Source: a virus. Taken from it: a stretch of 64,000 nt of DNA. The stretch is from the IMG/VR virus record IMGVR_UViG_3300042398_000969, positions 62,001-126,000 of that record; one strand, written 5' to 3'. The notes under the pieces are model-generated. The model was not told the origin of the DNA and made no database searches. It saw only the letters and a list, made by a program, of their open reading frames with translations. The position numbers and the translations under genes were made by a program. Shown here in pieces: positions 9,190-18,119 of this stretch; the first letter of the stretch is position 1, and each line of letters begins with the position of its first letter.

Positions 9190-9552
9190 TTAAGGTATGA
9201 TCAGTTCTAATGAACCATCCCAAGGATCTGGATTCTCTTGATTTGACCAATCTCTGACCGCATCAATGAAAATACCCATTTTTGTAACCTTTTCTGTGTC
9301 ATTTTCTCTAAGTATATTTGATTGCTTCCATGATGGATAATATTTGAAAATATGTTCCTGAGCAAATTCATTTATTTCAGATTGTTCCCATTCAATATAA
9401 AGTTCTTCATCTGTTTTTGTGTAAACTAAAACAGGTGGGTCTTGATTAAAATCATACACTTGTTTAAGATGTAATAAATCATCTTTACAGGTTATACCTT
9501 TATTTTCTTTTGTACCATTCCATATACAAAGTCCGTATTCTATAATTTTCAT
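9190..9552 (-). CDS. Possible tail-fibre assembly chaperone-like protein
   Basis: A 120-aa protein with an acidic middle and a C-terminal helix pattern YYPSWKQSN....DTEKVTKMGIFIDAVRDWSN. The YPxWKQ plus downstream amphipathic helix resembles the end of many small tail-assembly or tail-fibre-assembly proteins. It lies between two fibre genes, the usual place for such chaperones. There is no signal peptide or enzyme motif. The assignment rests on this motif and on context. A plain conserved hypothetical is the alternative. Confidence 0.5.
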   Translation of the reverse strand: MKIIEYGLCIWNGTKENKGITCKDDLLHLKQVYDFNQDPPVLVYTKTDEELYIEWEQSEINEFAQEHIFKYYPSWKQSNILRENDTEKVTKMGIFIDAVRDWSNQENPDPWDGSLELIIP

Positions 9553-9568
9553 ATTAATATATTTTAAA

Positions 9569-10270
9569 TTAATTATTCCCTGTGGTACCTAATCTACCAT
9601 GAAGAATATATACTAAATCTATTATTCTTAACCGACTACGTTCATCGGTATTTCCGCCTAAATTTATTATTCTAAGTGTATCTGTACTTCCAAATAAACC
9701 ATTAAAATGGTTAGATAAACAATACCAACCACCATAAGCACCACCAGCATAAAATTGACCACTAACTCTAAAGTTTGCAAATGTATTAAGGCTATTATTC
9801 CCGTCTAATGTTCTAGGTTCACTATAGTTTGGTGAAGGGTCATTAGTTGTTTGAAATTGGTGATATGCACCGGCTTGAGTGCTTAACATCGCAACGTGTG
9901 TGTATGAATAATTATAACCAGGGTGTGGGCTATCTCCAACACCTAATTGTGCCCATAAAGATGCTTTACCAATATCACCTATAGCCGTTCCGGAGTTATT
10001 TCTTCTTCCATAATTTGTATCATGTAAATTATTATACCAAGTACTATGATGTGGAAACATTGGTATTGTTAAATCAATATATGCATTACCTCCAGCCGCA
10101 GCTCCTGGTGCATAATCACCAGCTGAGGTAAATAATTTTGTATCAGCTGTTGAATTATTATATCTTGGATTTAATGTTATAGTACCAACAGTTGTTGATG
10201 CATGTTGCACAATTGGTATTTGTATTTGCATGTATTGTATTGGTAAATTCGCACTTGATAATATTGCCAT
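9569..10270 (-). CDS. Fibre-associated structural protein of unknown fold
   Basis: A 233-aa protein, rich in Asn, Gly, Tyr and His, without recognisable catalytic motifs. It contains PMFPHHSTWYNNLHDTNYG, a GGAYGGWYCL block and a C-terminal strand SRLRIIDLVYILHGRLG. The composition and the ILHGRLG-like ending suit a beta-rich extracellular virion domain. It lies one base upstream of nothing but fibre genes (2-bp gap to the 803-aa fibre end), so a tip or collar protein for that fibre is likely. I do not recognise the family. Confidence 0.55.
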   Translation of the reverse strand: MAILSSANLPIQYMQIQIPIVQHASTTVGTITLNPRYNNSTADTKLFTSAGDYAPGAAAGGNAYIDLTIPMFPHHSTWYNNLHDTNYGRRNNSGTAIGDIGKASLWAQLGVGDSPHPGYNYSYTHVAMLSTQAGAYHQFQTTNDPSPNYSEPRTLDGNNSLNTFANFRVSGQFYAGGAYGGWYCLSNHFNGLFGSTDTLRIINLGGNTDERSRLRIIDLVYILHGRLGTTGNN

Positions 10271-10271
10271 T

Positions 10272-12683
10272 TTATTCTATTATTTTTTCTAATTTTATTT
10301 TAAATTTCTCCCCACTTCTATTGTTTAACATATAGATATCATTCTCACCTTCTTGTAACGTCCAATCACCCCATGTTCCATCAACAACGTTTTGTTTTCC
10401 TTCGTTTGATAGGTGTAAGTCAGTTGTGTATACGTGGTTCCATCTTAGTGATGTGGAACCTAAATTGTGTGTTGCGTCACTAACTGGAAGTATTGCACCT
10501 CTTACATTAACTTCGCCGCTAGATTTTATTATAAATCTATCCGCGTATGCCCCACTACTATAACTTCTAAAATAAAATCCATCGGTTCCCGCACTATCCA
10601 TTCCGAATTGTGTTTTACCAGATGAGTATGATATTGAAAATGAAGATACTCCTGGTTCTGTTATTGAAATTGGGCCATATGTGGTAAATCCACCACCAAT
10701 AGGTGTTCTCCACCTCTCAATCCAAGATGTTCCGTTATGATTCCAATATGATAATTCACCACCGCTACTATTAAAATCAAAACTACCTTTATATGTTCCA
10801 CCAGTATCAAATCCCAAACTTGCCAATGTTGATGAACTTGGTCTTGAACCAATTACAATTGACCTATCATTTAAATCGGACGTTCCGATTGTATTTGGTT
10901 TTACTTGTAATGTACCGGCACCACTTACACTTAATCTTTCTGCAAACGCACCACCAGATGCTTGTGTAAAAAATGATAAACCAATTGCATCGGTACCATT
11001 TTTAGATGCTTGAATTTTAACGGTTCCCGAATCGTATAAAAATCTACCCCAACCGTTATCACCATCTCCACTTGCAATTGTTCCTGAAACTTGTAATGCA
11101 ACTGTTGGTGTTAGATATCCCACACCAACTTTCCCATCTCTTAGAACAGAGAATCTACTTGTGTATGCACTACCGTTATAATATCTTAAATTAAGTATTC
11201 TATCTAAATCATTTGCCCCTTGTATATCAACAATCAAACCAATATCTTGGTTTCCATTACCTCCAGCGGTTGTTTGTCTAACTATTAAAGAAGTTCCATT
11301 TGTTGCAAATGGTTTGTTAAAATATCCAGATTGTGCTGTTAGTGATAAATTAAATGTGACATCACCGGCTGGCGTTATTTGATATGAATATACCTCATTT
11401 GTGTTATTATAAAGACCAAAATTACCATTATTTAAACTATATAGGTGCCAATCTCTACCTGTTGTACTTGTTGTATTGTTTATTCTAACACTTGCGGATG
11501 TACCAGTACCTACCGATGTTACAGACCCACTAACAATTTGATTATTTGTAAAAGTGTTTGAACCAGTTGTTGCCAACCGAGCTATATTTGTTGTTGACAT
11601 CACATCAACTTGAACACTACCAGATACAACCGATATACCATTAAAGAATGATCCAGAATGGATTGTTGTTCCGTTTAGCACTTGTGAACTTCCTGATACA
11701 ACTCCACTCGGTAAATTGGCAATTGTTTGTGCTGAGCTAGATACCAATCCCGAAGGTAACTGAGCACTACCACTAACAATACCACTTGGTACCCCACTTA
11801 ATCCACTATATGTGATTTGAGACGATCCTGAGACCAATCCTGAACCAGGAACACTAATACTTCCACTAACGGTTAAGCTCCCTGTAAATGAATGTGTGTC
11901 ACCTAATTCGTCACCAAATTTTGTACTACCACTTCTATATAAAATCGAACTACTAATATATGTTGTTCTTAATTCTTGTGTTTCAATAAATCCAGTCACA
12001 ACTAATGAACCAGTCATTGTTACACTATTACCAAACTGAATAGCATTACCATCAGATGATAATACCTTGTTACCCGCATAAATTGTTGTTGTACCTTTAA
12101 GTGCAATAACACCTGTTGTTGGGTCTAATATAACATCACCACCGCCCGACGTTGCAAGTGTAATGTTTCCGTCGGCTGCTTGTAATGTAATTGTATCTGA
12201 ACCAGCTTCTAATATTTTAAATGATTGTCCAGCATCTGTTGTTATTTGAAGTTCCTGTGTTGTACTTCCTAATACCTTTGTTCCATCGATATATAATGAT
12301 GCAGATGATAAATATAAGTGTCTAAATTCATGTGTTGACGAACCTAAATCATAGGTACCATTAACAGCCGGTACAATTGAACCAGATATTGTTTGGTTAC
12401 CAACAAACACATTAGAACTAGTGGTTGCCATCATCCCTTTTATTGAAGATGAGACGTCGTTCATTGATGTCATCATTGATGACGATAAACTACCTATACT
12501 TGAGGTCAATGACGAAGATAAACTTGTCATAGATGACGCCATTGATGATGATAGTTGACCAATACTTGCCGATACGGAAGATGATACACTTGTAACCGTA
12601 GATGCTACGGATGACGATATTGATGTAATGTTTTCCCCACCACTTTGGAGAGAACCTGTAACTAAGAGATTATGGACTTTCAT
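10272..12683 (-). CDS. Long tail fibre (803 aa)
   Basis: The N-terminus has short heptad-like SSSVASTVTSVSSSV repeats, then a block of about 200 residues (YDLGSSTHEFRHLYLSS, YIDGTKVLGST, ISSSILYRSGSTKFGDE) that is nearly identical in the fibres at 16149-17807 and 18120-21086. After repeated 'SGSSQI' elements comes a region with several beta-hairpin units, and the end is the SLRWNHVYTTDLHLSNEGK plus WTLQEGENDIYMLNN module also ending the 1366-aa fibre. The product is a trimeric fibre or fibre segment on the virion exterior. It starts just upstream of the 233-aa putative tip. Confidence 0.8.
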   Translation of the reverse strand: MKVHNLLVTGSLQSGGENITSISSSVASTVTSVSSSVSASIGQLSSSMASSMTSLSSSLTSSIGSLSSSMMTSMNDVSSSIKGMMATTSSNVFVGNQTISGSIVPAVNGTYDLGSSTHEFRHLYLSSASLYIDGTKVLGSTTQELQITTDAGQSFKILEAGSDTITLQAADGNITLATSGGGDVILDPTTGVIALKGTTTIYAGNKVLSSDGNAIQFGNSVTMTGSLVVTGFIETQELRTTYISSSILYRSGSTKFGDELGDTHSFTGSLTVSGSISVPGSGLVSGSSQITYSGLSGVPSGIVSGSAQLPSGLVSSSAQTIANLPSGVVSGSSQVLNGTTIHSGSFFNGISVVSGSVQVDVMSTTNIARLATTGSNTFTNNQIVSGSVTSVGTGTSASVRINNTTSTTGRDWHLYSLNNGNFGLYNNTNEVYSYQITPAGDVTFNLSLTAQSGYFNKPFATNGTSLIVRQTTAGGNGNQDIGLIVDIQGANDLDRILNLRYYNGSAYTSRFSVLRDGKVGVGYLTPTVALQVSGTIASGDGDNGWGRFLYDSGTVKIQASKNGTDAIGLSFFTQASGGAFAERLSVSGAGTLQVKPNTIGTSDLNDRSIVIGSRPSSSTLASLGFDTGGTYKGSFDFNSSGGELSYWNHNGTSWIERWRTPIGGGFTTYGPISITEPGVSSFSISYSSGKTQFGMDSAGTDGFYFRSYSSGAYADRFIIKSSGEVNVRGAILPVSDATHNLGSTSLRWNHVYTTDLHLSNEGKQNVVDGTWGDWTLQEGENDIYMLNNRSGEKFKIKLEKIIE
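11810..12420 (-). repeat. Duplicated fibre module, copy 1
   Basis: Approximate limits of the first of three near-identical fibre segments, marked at the protein level by YIDGTKVLGST, SFKILEAGSD and TKFGDE. The other copies are near 16850-17460 and 20255-20865. Confidence 0.7.
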
Positions 12684-12710
12684 ATGTAAATAAATAGTCC
12701 GATTGACCGA

Positions 12711-12917
12711 TTAGATCTCAACAATTCTGTAAACTCTACCAGACGGATCTGCAGTTTCTAATTCAACCTTTTTGGTTTCAGCCTCTTCTAATGTATCAAA
12801 CTCATCCACAGAATCTTCTGCGTTTAATTTTGATACCCATATTTGTCTTTTTGCCCAATCTGGATCACCATTGTTGGTGTCTACCGGAACGAATTGTTTT
12901 TGTATTCTATATGCCAT
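12711..12917 (-). CDS. Small conserved hypothetical protein
   Basis: A 68-aa protein with a beta-strand YRIQKQFVP, an acidic middle (EFDTLEEAETKKVELE) and a final GRVYRIVEI strand, an alternating pattern typical of a small alpha/beta domain. It stands between two fibre-region genes, 14 bp downstream of the conserved 122-aa protein. A coding-strand TATTTATT lies 3 bp upstream of the start. Function unknown. An assembly or adaptor role is only suggested by position. Confidence 0.6.
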   Translation of the reverse strand: MAYRIQKQFVPVDTNNGDPDWAKRQIWVSKLNAEDSVDEFDTLEEAETKKVELETADPSGRVYRIVEI

Positions 12918-12931
12918 ATTAATAAATAGTT

Positions 12932-13300
12932 TTATTCTTCAGTATATTCTACCCAAGATTGTTCATCTTCATTCCACGTATAAACTTTACCATCAGATGG
13001 TCTTTCTATTGGTGCTTCCCATAAACAAGTTTCTTCATTTAACACCCAAGAAGAGAATGGTTTTGATGGTAAAAATGCGTCTCTAATTTCATCATACGTA
13101 TCATCTAAACCAGCATATCTTTTTCTAAAATTTGAATTGTATGATGTTTGTTTCCACGTTCCAGTTAACCCAATTGAACTTATAAAATTTTGTCCAACGA
13201 TTTCACTTTCAGGAAATTCTAAATCTCCACAATCCTCGTTTGTAATTACAATAACTTGTTTAACTATATTGTTTTCATCTATTTGTGCAAAATGTGCCAT
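12932..13300 (-). CDS. Conserved T4-like phage protein (122 aa)
   Basis: The start MAHFAQIDENNIVKQVIVI, the block FRKRYAGLDDTYDEIRDAFLPSKP and the Trp-rich C-terminus SSWVLNEETCLWEAP together recall a small protein widely seen among structural genes of cyanophages and other T4-like environmental phages. No enzymatic motif is known for it. Here it lies between the glycine-rich adhesin and fibre genes. It is probably a virion or tail-assembly component. The exact role is not established. Confidence 0.75.
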   Translation of the reverse strand: MAHFAQIDENNIVKQVIVITNEDCGDLEFPESEIVGQNFISSIGLTGTWKQTSYNSNFRKRYAGLDDTYDEIRDAFLPSKPFSSWVLNEETCLWEAPIERPSDGKVYTWNEDEQSWVEYTEE

Positions 13301-13313
13301 ATTTTTTTAATAT

Positions 13314-15803
13314 TTAAATTCCGTATTTATTTTTATATGAGTTATAATTTTGTAGAACTTCAGTAGAAGTTAAAATTCGATTATATAATTTAAAAACACC
13401 CATATTACCTTTGAAAAAATCTAAATTCCAGTTCTGCCCTGAATTTGTATTAAAACTTTTTCCGATATCAATAATATTAGATCCAATATACGTACCCGCA
13501 GATGACCATTGTGCATATGTTGCCACATCAAAATTTGCAGTAGCTGATAATACACCATTTAAATAGATTTCCATCAAACCTGTTGTTGTGTTTTTATTGA
13601 AAATAACATGATGATATTGATTTAAAGTAATTGTTGACGTTGTCTGTGCAACAACATAAACTTGTGATGCGGCGATAACCGACGCCCATATTTGATTGTT
13701 TTCACGAATATATAACCAACCAATAGTACCGTTGCTATAACCACCGTTATGTCTATAACCACCCAAACTCATTCTTGTATTGTTTGTTGTTGGTTTAAAA
13801 ATAACCTCAATTGCACTACTACTTAAATGACTATGACTTGTTGGTATACCTAAAATTTGATCATTAACCCCATCGAATAACATTGTACCACCATTTTCAG
13901 GACTATAAGCAATATCACCCGTTAATACCGCATGACTTCCGTATCCGCTTATATCATTCCAACCAGCTCTTGTTGTGTCTGTTGGTGTAAATGTTCCGCT
14001 TGATGTAAATGTATGAACTGTATACCCATTAACTGTTGATATTGTTCCTCCGGTTGCCTTTGGAGCACCGAAGTATCTTACACATACTATACCCGAACCA
14101 CCATTTCCTGAACCACCACCAGCACCGCCTGTTGTTCCTCCACCTATTCCACCAGGCGAACTTGATCCACCACCACCACCGCCAGAAAACCAACCACTCG
14201 CGTTAAAGTTTGTACCAAATTTATCACCATAATATAATCCATTACCACCTCTACCACTCACACTTCCACTTTGGCTATCTTGACCAATACCACCGGCACC
14301 ACCACCACCTGCACCGGGATAATTTGGTTCGGTGTAATTTCTAGCTCTTCCTCCAGCATTTCCTTGCCCACTTGTTCCCGCTCCACCATTTCCTGCGGAA
14401 CCATCCGGACCATCACCACCTCCACCTGAACCACCAGGTAATCGGTTTACTCCACTAACGTTACCACCATCACCCGTATAACTTGCACCACCACCGCCAC
14501 CTGATGCGGTAACACCAAAAGCAGAACTATCAGTTCCTCTATTTCCACTTGCATTTGTTACTGATGTACCACCAGCACCAACCACTATTGTTGAAGCACT
14601 TTGTGTTTGATTTATATTTAAAGTTGTTGTACCATATACTAATCCACCGGCACCACCACCTCCACCAGATCCACCAGGTCCGTGATTTCCACAACCACCA
14701 GCACCTCCGCCAGTATTTGCAGTTCCATCTGGAGATTTTGTACTACCACCACCACCTGCACCACCACCAGCAACTATGAGATACTCAACAGTTAATGTTT
14801 GTGTAAATCTAGTTGGGTAACTCACATCATTTGACGCGTCTAAGTTTAATACAACACCATCTGTTACATTTATATTTTCATTGATTGATGATTGATTTTT
14901 AGTATAACGTATAATAATAATACCCGAACCTCCGGCACCACTACTTCTAGCAGTTGAACCTCCATTGGCTTCAGTACCTCCACCTCCACCACCTCTATTT
15001 GCTGTTCCACTAGTGGCAGTTGCACCACCATGTATTCCACCCTTTCCACCACCACCTAAACCGCCATTACCACTATCTCCTCCATATGATACTGAGTTTC
15101 CGCCACCGCCACCACCACCATAATATGTGATAGTTCCAGATATAATACTTTGCATTCCATTTCCACCAGAACCAGATCCACCGCTTTGTGGTCCAATACC
15201 AGCAATACCGATACCACTAGCGCCGCCACCTCCCGATACAAAATCACCACTACCTCCGTTAGACCCTTGTCCTCTTGTTCCTAACGCTAACGTTGGTCTT
15301 TGGTTACTACCTCCACCGCCAGATCCACCAGCATTACCTCGTCTTCTGTCTGGTATGGTACCGCCGTAAGGTGAACTTAAATCATCACCACCTCCACCGC
15401 CACCACCGATTGCGGTTAATCCTAATGCAGTTGTATTTGAACCATTATTACCCGCAAGTCCTGTTGAACCTTGAGCACCACCACCACCACCAATTGTGAT
15501 ATTGTATGATTGTTTGTTTAATGTCATCATTCCGGTCAATACACCACCCGCACCACCTCCGGCGCCAGGTGTACCACTATTACCAAAACAGTTTCCACCG
15601 CTACCTCCACCAGCAACAATTAGATATTCAACCATTAAAGTTGGATCAATAACTGTGAATTGTCCGCTACCGGTAAATGTATGTATTCTGTAATTGCCAG
15701 ATTCTGTTATAGTCCCACCAACAGCTCTAATACCTTGAGCCCTTAATAAAGATTCAGAATCGAATCCATTTAACCCTCTTTGTTGTGATGATTTTATTGC
15801 CAT
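13314..15803 (-). CDS. Glycine-rich adhesin with LamG-like domain (829 aa)
   Basis: After a short N-terminus (MAIKSSQQRGLNGFDSESLL) the protein has a first glycine-rich domain introduced by GNYRIHTFTGSGQF and VEYLIVAGGG, a second one with the same VEYLIVAGGGAGG start near residue 345, and a trailing GYTVHTFTSSGTFTP strand pair. These regions are full of GGGGG and GGSGG runs, which may form polyglycine-II-like helices as in some phage adhesins. The last 220 residues, from GYGSHAVLTGD through SSAIEVIFKP to VFKLYNRILTSTEVLQNY, form a LamG / concanavalin A-like lectin domain. Sugar binding at the tail tip is a reasonable inference. Confidence 0.75.
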   Translation of the reverse strand: MAIKSSQQRGLNGFDSESLLRAQGIRAVGGTITESGNYRIHTFTGSGQFTVIDPTLMVEYLIVAGGGSGGNCFGNSGTPGAGGGAGGVLTGMMTLNKQSYNITIGGGGGAQGSTGLAGNNGSNTTALGLTAIGGGGGGGDDLSSPYGGTIPDRRRGNAGGSGGGGSNQRPTLALGTRGQGSNGGSGDFVSGGGGASGIGIAGIGPQSGGSGSGGNGMQSIISGTITYYGGGGGGGNSVSYGGDSGNGGLGGGGKGGIHGGATATSGTANRGGGGGGTEANGGSTARSSGAGGSGIIIIRYTKNQSSINENINVTDGVVLNLDASNDVSYPTRFTQTLTVEYLIVAGGGAGGGGSTKSPDGTANTGGGAGGCGNHGPGGSGGGGGAGGLVYGTTTLNINQTQSASTIVVGAGGTSVTNASGNRGTDSSAFGVTASGGGGGASYTGDGGNVSGVNRLPGGSGGGGDGPDGSAGNGGAGTSGQGNAGGRARNYTEPNYPGAGGGGAGGIGQDSQSGSVSGRGGNGLYYGDKFGTNFNASGWFSGGGGGGSSSPGGIGGGTTGGAGGGSGNGGSGIVCVRYFGAPKATGGTISTVNGYTVHTFTSSGTFTPTDTTRAGWNDISGYGSHAVLTGDIAYSPENGGTMLFDGVNDQILGIPTSHSHLSSSAIEVIFKPTTNNTRMSLGGYRHNGGYSNGTIGWLYIRENNQIWASVIAASQVYVVAQTTSTITLNQYHHVIFNKNTTTGLMEIYLNGVLSATANFDVATYAQWSSAGTYIGSNIIDIGKSFNTNSGQNWNLDFFKGNMGVFKLYNRILTSTEVLQNYNSYKNKYGI

Positions 15804-15806
15804 ATA

Positions 15807-16136
15807 TTATGTTAATTCTGAACCAAATGCGTTAAAACTCATATTTGCAGAACTTGCATATATGGTTACCACATCTGTTGTTGCTAAAGTTATTCCTAGT
15901 GTGAACGTTACCGTGTCATTTGCTGCAATTGCTGAATCATAAACAATATAATGTTGATTCGCAAGTGATGCACCTGATGGCCGAACTGCGATTCTAAATG
16001 TTCCCGCAGAACTATCTCTGTTACATACTGTTAATGTTGACACTATAGTTGAAGTACTTGAGGGTACTGTGTACAGTGTTGTTGCTGTTGTTGCTGAAGG
16101 TGCTGATTGACCTAATACTTTATAAGTTGCTGGCAT
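15807..16136 (-). CDS. Small beta-rich virion-type protein
   Basis: A 109-aa protein beginning MPATYKVLGQSAP, with TLYTVPSSTSTIVSTLTVCNR, FRIAVRPSG and a C-terminal VVTIYASSANMSF. The alternating hydrophobic pattern and the YTVP.....S.L.VCN motif occur in small phage proteins encoded beside tail fibres, sometimes called neck or tail-decorating proteins. It has 3 bp to the glycine-rich adhesin gene and 12 bp from the 552-aa fibre. A decorating or attachment role is likely, the precise one unknown. Confidence 0.65.
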   Translation of the reverse strand: MPATYKVLGQSAPSATTATTLYTVPSSTSTIVSTLTVCNRDSSAGTFRIAVRPSGASLANQHYIVYDSAIAANDTVTFTLGITLATTDVVTIYASSANMSFNAFGSELT

Positions 16137-16148
16137 ATTTTAAATTTT

Positions 16149-17807
16149 TTATGATCCCATTAATAAAAATTGTTGAGCAAATAAATCATTTGGTAATGAT
16201 AATCCGTTTATTGTTCCTGTTGTTGTTAAGTTACCGGTTATTGTTGCGGAACCAGATGTTAATGTTAATGTTAAATTTGAGTCTCCAACAAAAAATCTAA
16301 ATCCAGATGTGTTATCAGCACCATATATTGACCCTCTATTGACACCATCTTTTCTAAAAAATAAATAAGGTTCTCCGGATGTGCTTCTATTAATTACAAT
16401 ACCGTCTGAGTTTACATTAACATTACCTGTTGTTGTTAAGCTACCACTAACTAATGCATTACCATTAACATCTAATGTTGCGTTTGTTGAGTTTTTATTG
16501 ATACCAACTTGACCGCTACCGCTTGCAAAAATTATAACATTACCATTAGCTGCAGTGGCATCATCTTCTCTGAAAATTCTTAACGCATTCCCACTCCAGT
16601 TATCTACGTTATATCTATTAACTGGTCCTCTTAAAATTAATTGTCCACCTTCTGTTCCTAAATTATCAAAAGATGATTCTATTGACCCACTTACCCTAAA
16701 ACTACCACTAACAATTTGATTACCTACAAATGTATTTGAACCTGTTGTTGCAAGTCTTGCAATGTTTGTTGTTGACATAACATCAACTTGCGCACTTCCT
16801 GACACAACACCTGATGGTAATTGAGCACTACCGCTCCATACACCACTTCCATTTAATATTTGTGATGATCCTGAAACTAAATTAGAATCTGGAACACTAA
16901 TCGTTCCACTAACCAATAAACTTCCTGTGAATGAGTGAGTATCACTTAACTCATCTCCGAATTTTGTGCTTCCACTTCTGTAAAGTATAGACGATGAAAT
17001 ATAAGTTGTTCTTAACTCTTGTGTTTCGATAAATCCTGTAACAATTAAACTACCTGTTATAGTTGCACTATTACCAATTTGAATTGCGTTTCCGTCTGAT
17101 GATAATATTTTATTACCGGCATATAATGTAGTTGTTCCTTTAAGTGCAATTACTCCCGTTGTTGGGTCTAATATTACATCACCACCACCACTTGATTTTA
17201 ATTCAATGTTACCATCGGCGGATTGAAGTGTGATATTGTCACTACCAGCTTCTAATATCTTAAATGACTGACCTGTGTCGGTTGTAATTTGTAATTCTTG
17301 TGCGGTACTACCTAAAACTTTTGTTCCATCAATGTATAATGATGCCGATGAAAGGTATAAATCTCTAAATTGGTGTGTAACACTACCTAAATCGTAGGCA
17401 TTGTCAACTGCAGGTATAATTGAACCTGATATTGTTTGATTACCTTTAAATAAATTGGAACCAGTTGTTGCATAACTACCCGACACACCTTCAATAGAAT
17501 TTAATCTTGTTGTTGCACTTGAGGTAAAACTATTTAAACTACCTGTACTTGTTTGTAGTGTTCCGATAACTGTATCGGTTGTTCCACTATATGTGTTAAA
17601 CGAAGATGTTAATAGATAACTCGCAGCGTGTGAAGCTGATAATGCGTTCTGTGTTGTACCACTTAAGGTAAGATTACCCAAGGTTAAACCTGTCATTCCT
17701 GATAGGTCAAGTGTACCTCCTGAAAATGATATATTTGAACCACTTCCTGAGATAAATGATACCACATTACCCGAATTGTCTTTAAATTTAAATGCTCCGT
17801 TTGCCAT
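16149..17807 (-). CDS. Long tail fibre (552 aa)
   Basis: It starts MANGAFKFKDNSGNVVSF, followed by LDLSGMTGLTLGNLTLSG and 'LQTSTGSLNSFTSS' repeats. The central module with YDLGSVTHQFRDLYLSS, YIDGTKVLGST and TKFGDE is the second copy of the block shared with the fibres at 10272 and 18120. The C-terminal third contains IIFASGSGQVGIN and a GNLTTTGTINGLSLP strand, and it ends abruptly in LFAQQFLLMGS with no tip domain. It may be a shaft segment completed by the 109-aa or 829-aa proteins downstream. Confidence 0.75.
   Translation of the reverse strand: MANGAFKFKDNSGNVVSFISGSGSNISFSGGTLDLSGMTGLTLGNLTLSGTTQNALSASHAASYLLTSSFNTYSGTTDTVIGTLQTSTGSLNSFTSSATTRLNSIEGVSGSYATTGSNLFKGNQTISGSIIPAVDNAYDLGSVTHQFRDLYLSSASLYIDGTKVLGSTAQELQITTDTGQSFKILEAGSDNITLQSADGNIELKSSGGGDVILDPTTGVIALKGTTTLYAGNKILSSDGNAIQIGNSATITGSLIVTGFIETQELRTTYISSSILYRSGSTKFGDELSDTHSFTGSLLVSGTISVPDSNLVSGSSQILNGSGVWSGSAQLPSGVVSGSAQVDVMSTTNIARLATTGSNTFVGNQIVSGSFRVSGSIESSFDNLGTEGGQLILRGPVNRYNVDNWSGNALRIFREDDATAANGNVIIFASGSGQVGINKNSTNATLDVNGNALVSGSLTTTGNVNVNSDGIVINRSTSGEPYLFFRKDGVNRGSIYGADNTSGFRFFVGDSNLTLTLTSGSATITGNLTTTGTINGLSLPNDLFAQQFLLMGS
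16850..17460 (-). repeat. Duplicated fibre module, copy 2
   Basis: Approximate limits of the second near-identical fibre module, which differs from copy 1 at scattered positions (for example TAQEL instead of TTQEL). Confidence 0.7.
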
Positions 17808-17811
17808 TAGT

Positions 17812-17819
17812 TATAAATA
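17812..17819 (-). promoter_or_regulatory. TATTTATA motif 4 bp before a fibre start
   Basis: Coding-strand CTATTTATAACTA immediately precedes the ATG at 17807. The 4-bp gap is too short for a conventional -10 element driving that start codon, which argues for a translational or processing role at least here. Confidence 0.35.
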
Positions 17820-17829
17820 GTTTTAAAAA

Positions 17830-18096
17830 TTATTGTTCAGAAGATAATTCCTCGTCAGTTTTTTGTTTTGCTGTCTTTACCCATCCATATTCATATGCGC
17901 CGGCAATAATTTCTTCCTTAGTTGGTGGCACTTGTATATTATTCTCCAAATACTTATCAACTGCAATTCTATATAAATCTTCAATAGCAATACCTGCTCT
18001 GTGATGAGCAACATTTTCTATCCAAGACTTAACGTCATATGCAACATATTCCATTGCTAGTTTTTCCGTTTCACTTAATGTTATTGTATAATTCAT
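17830..18096 (-). CDS. Small conserved phage protein, paralogue of 4126-4410
   Basis: An 88-aa acidic helical protein with YTITLSETEKLAMEYVA and SWIENVAHHRAGIAIEDL, aligning with the 94-aa protein at 4126 through the TLT/TLS..E..A......W+EN pattern and the later TKEEI block. Both copies stand between fibre genes. The C-terminus is charged and probably flexible. Retention of two copies beside different fibres suggests one dedicated copy per fibre assembly, an inference not yet tested. Confidence 0.65.
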   Translation of the reverse strand: MNYTITLSETEKLAMEYVAYDVKSWIENVAHHRAGIAIEDLYRIAVDKYLENNIQVPPTKEEIIAGAYEYGWVKTAKQKTDEELSSEQ

Positions 18097-18119
18097 ATTT
18101 ATAATTTTTATTTTTATTT

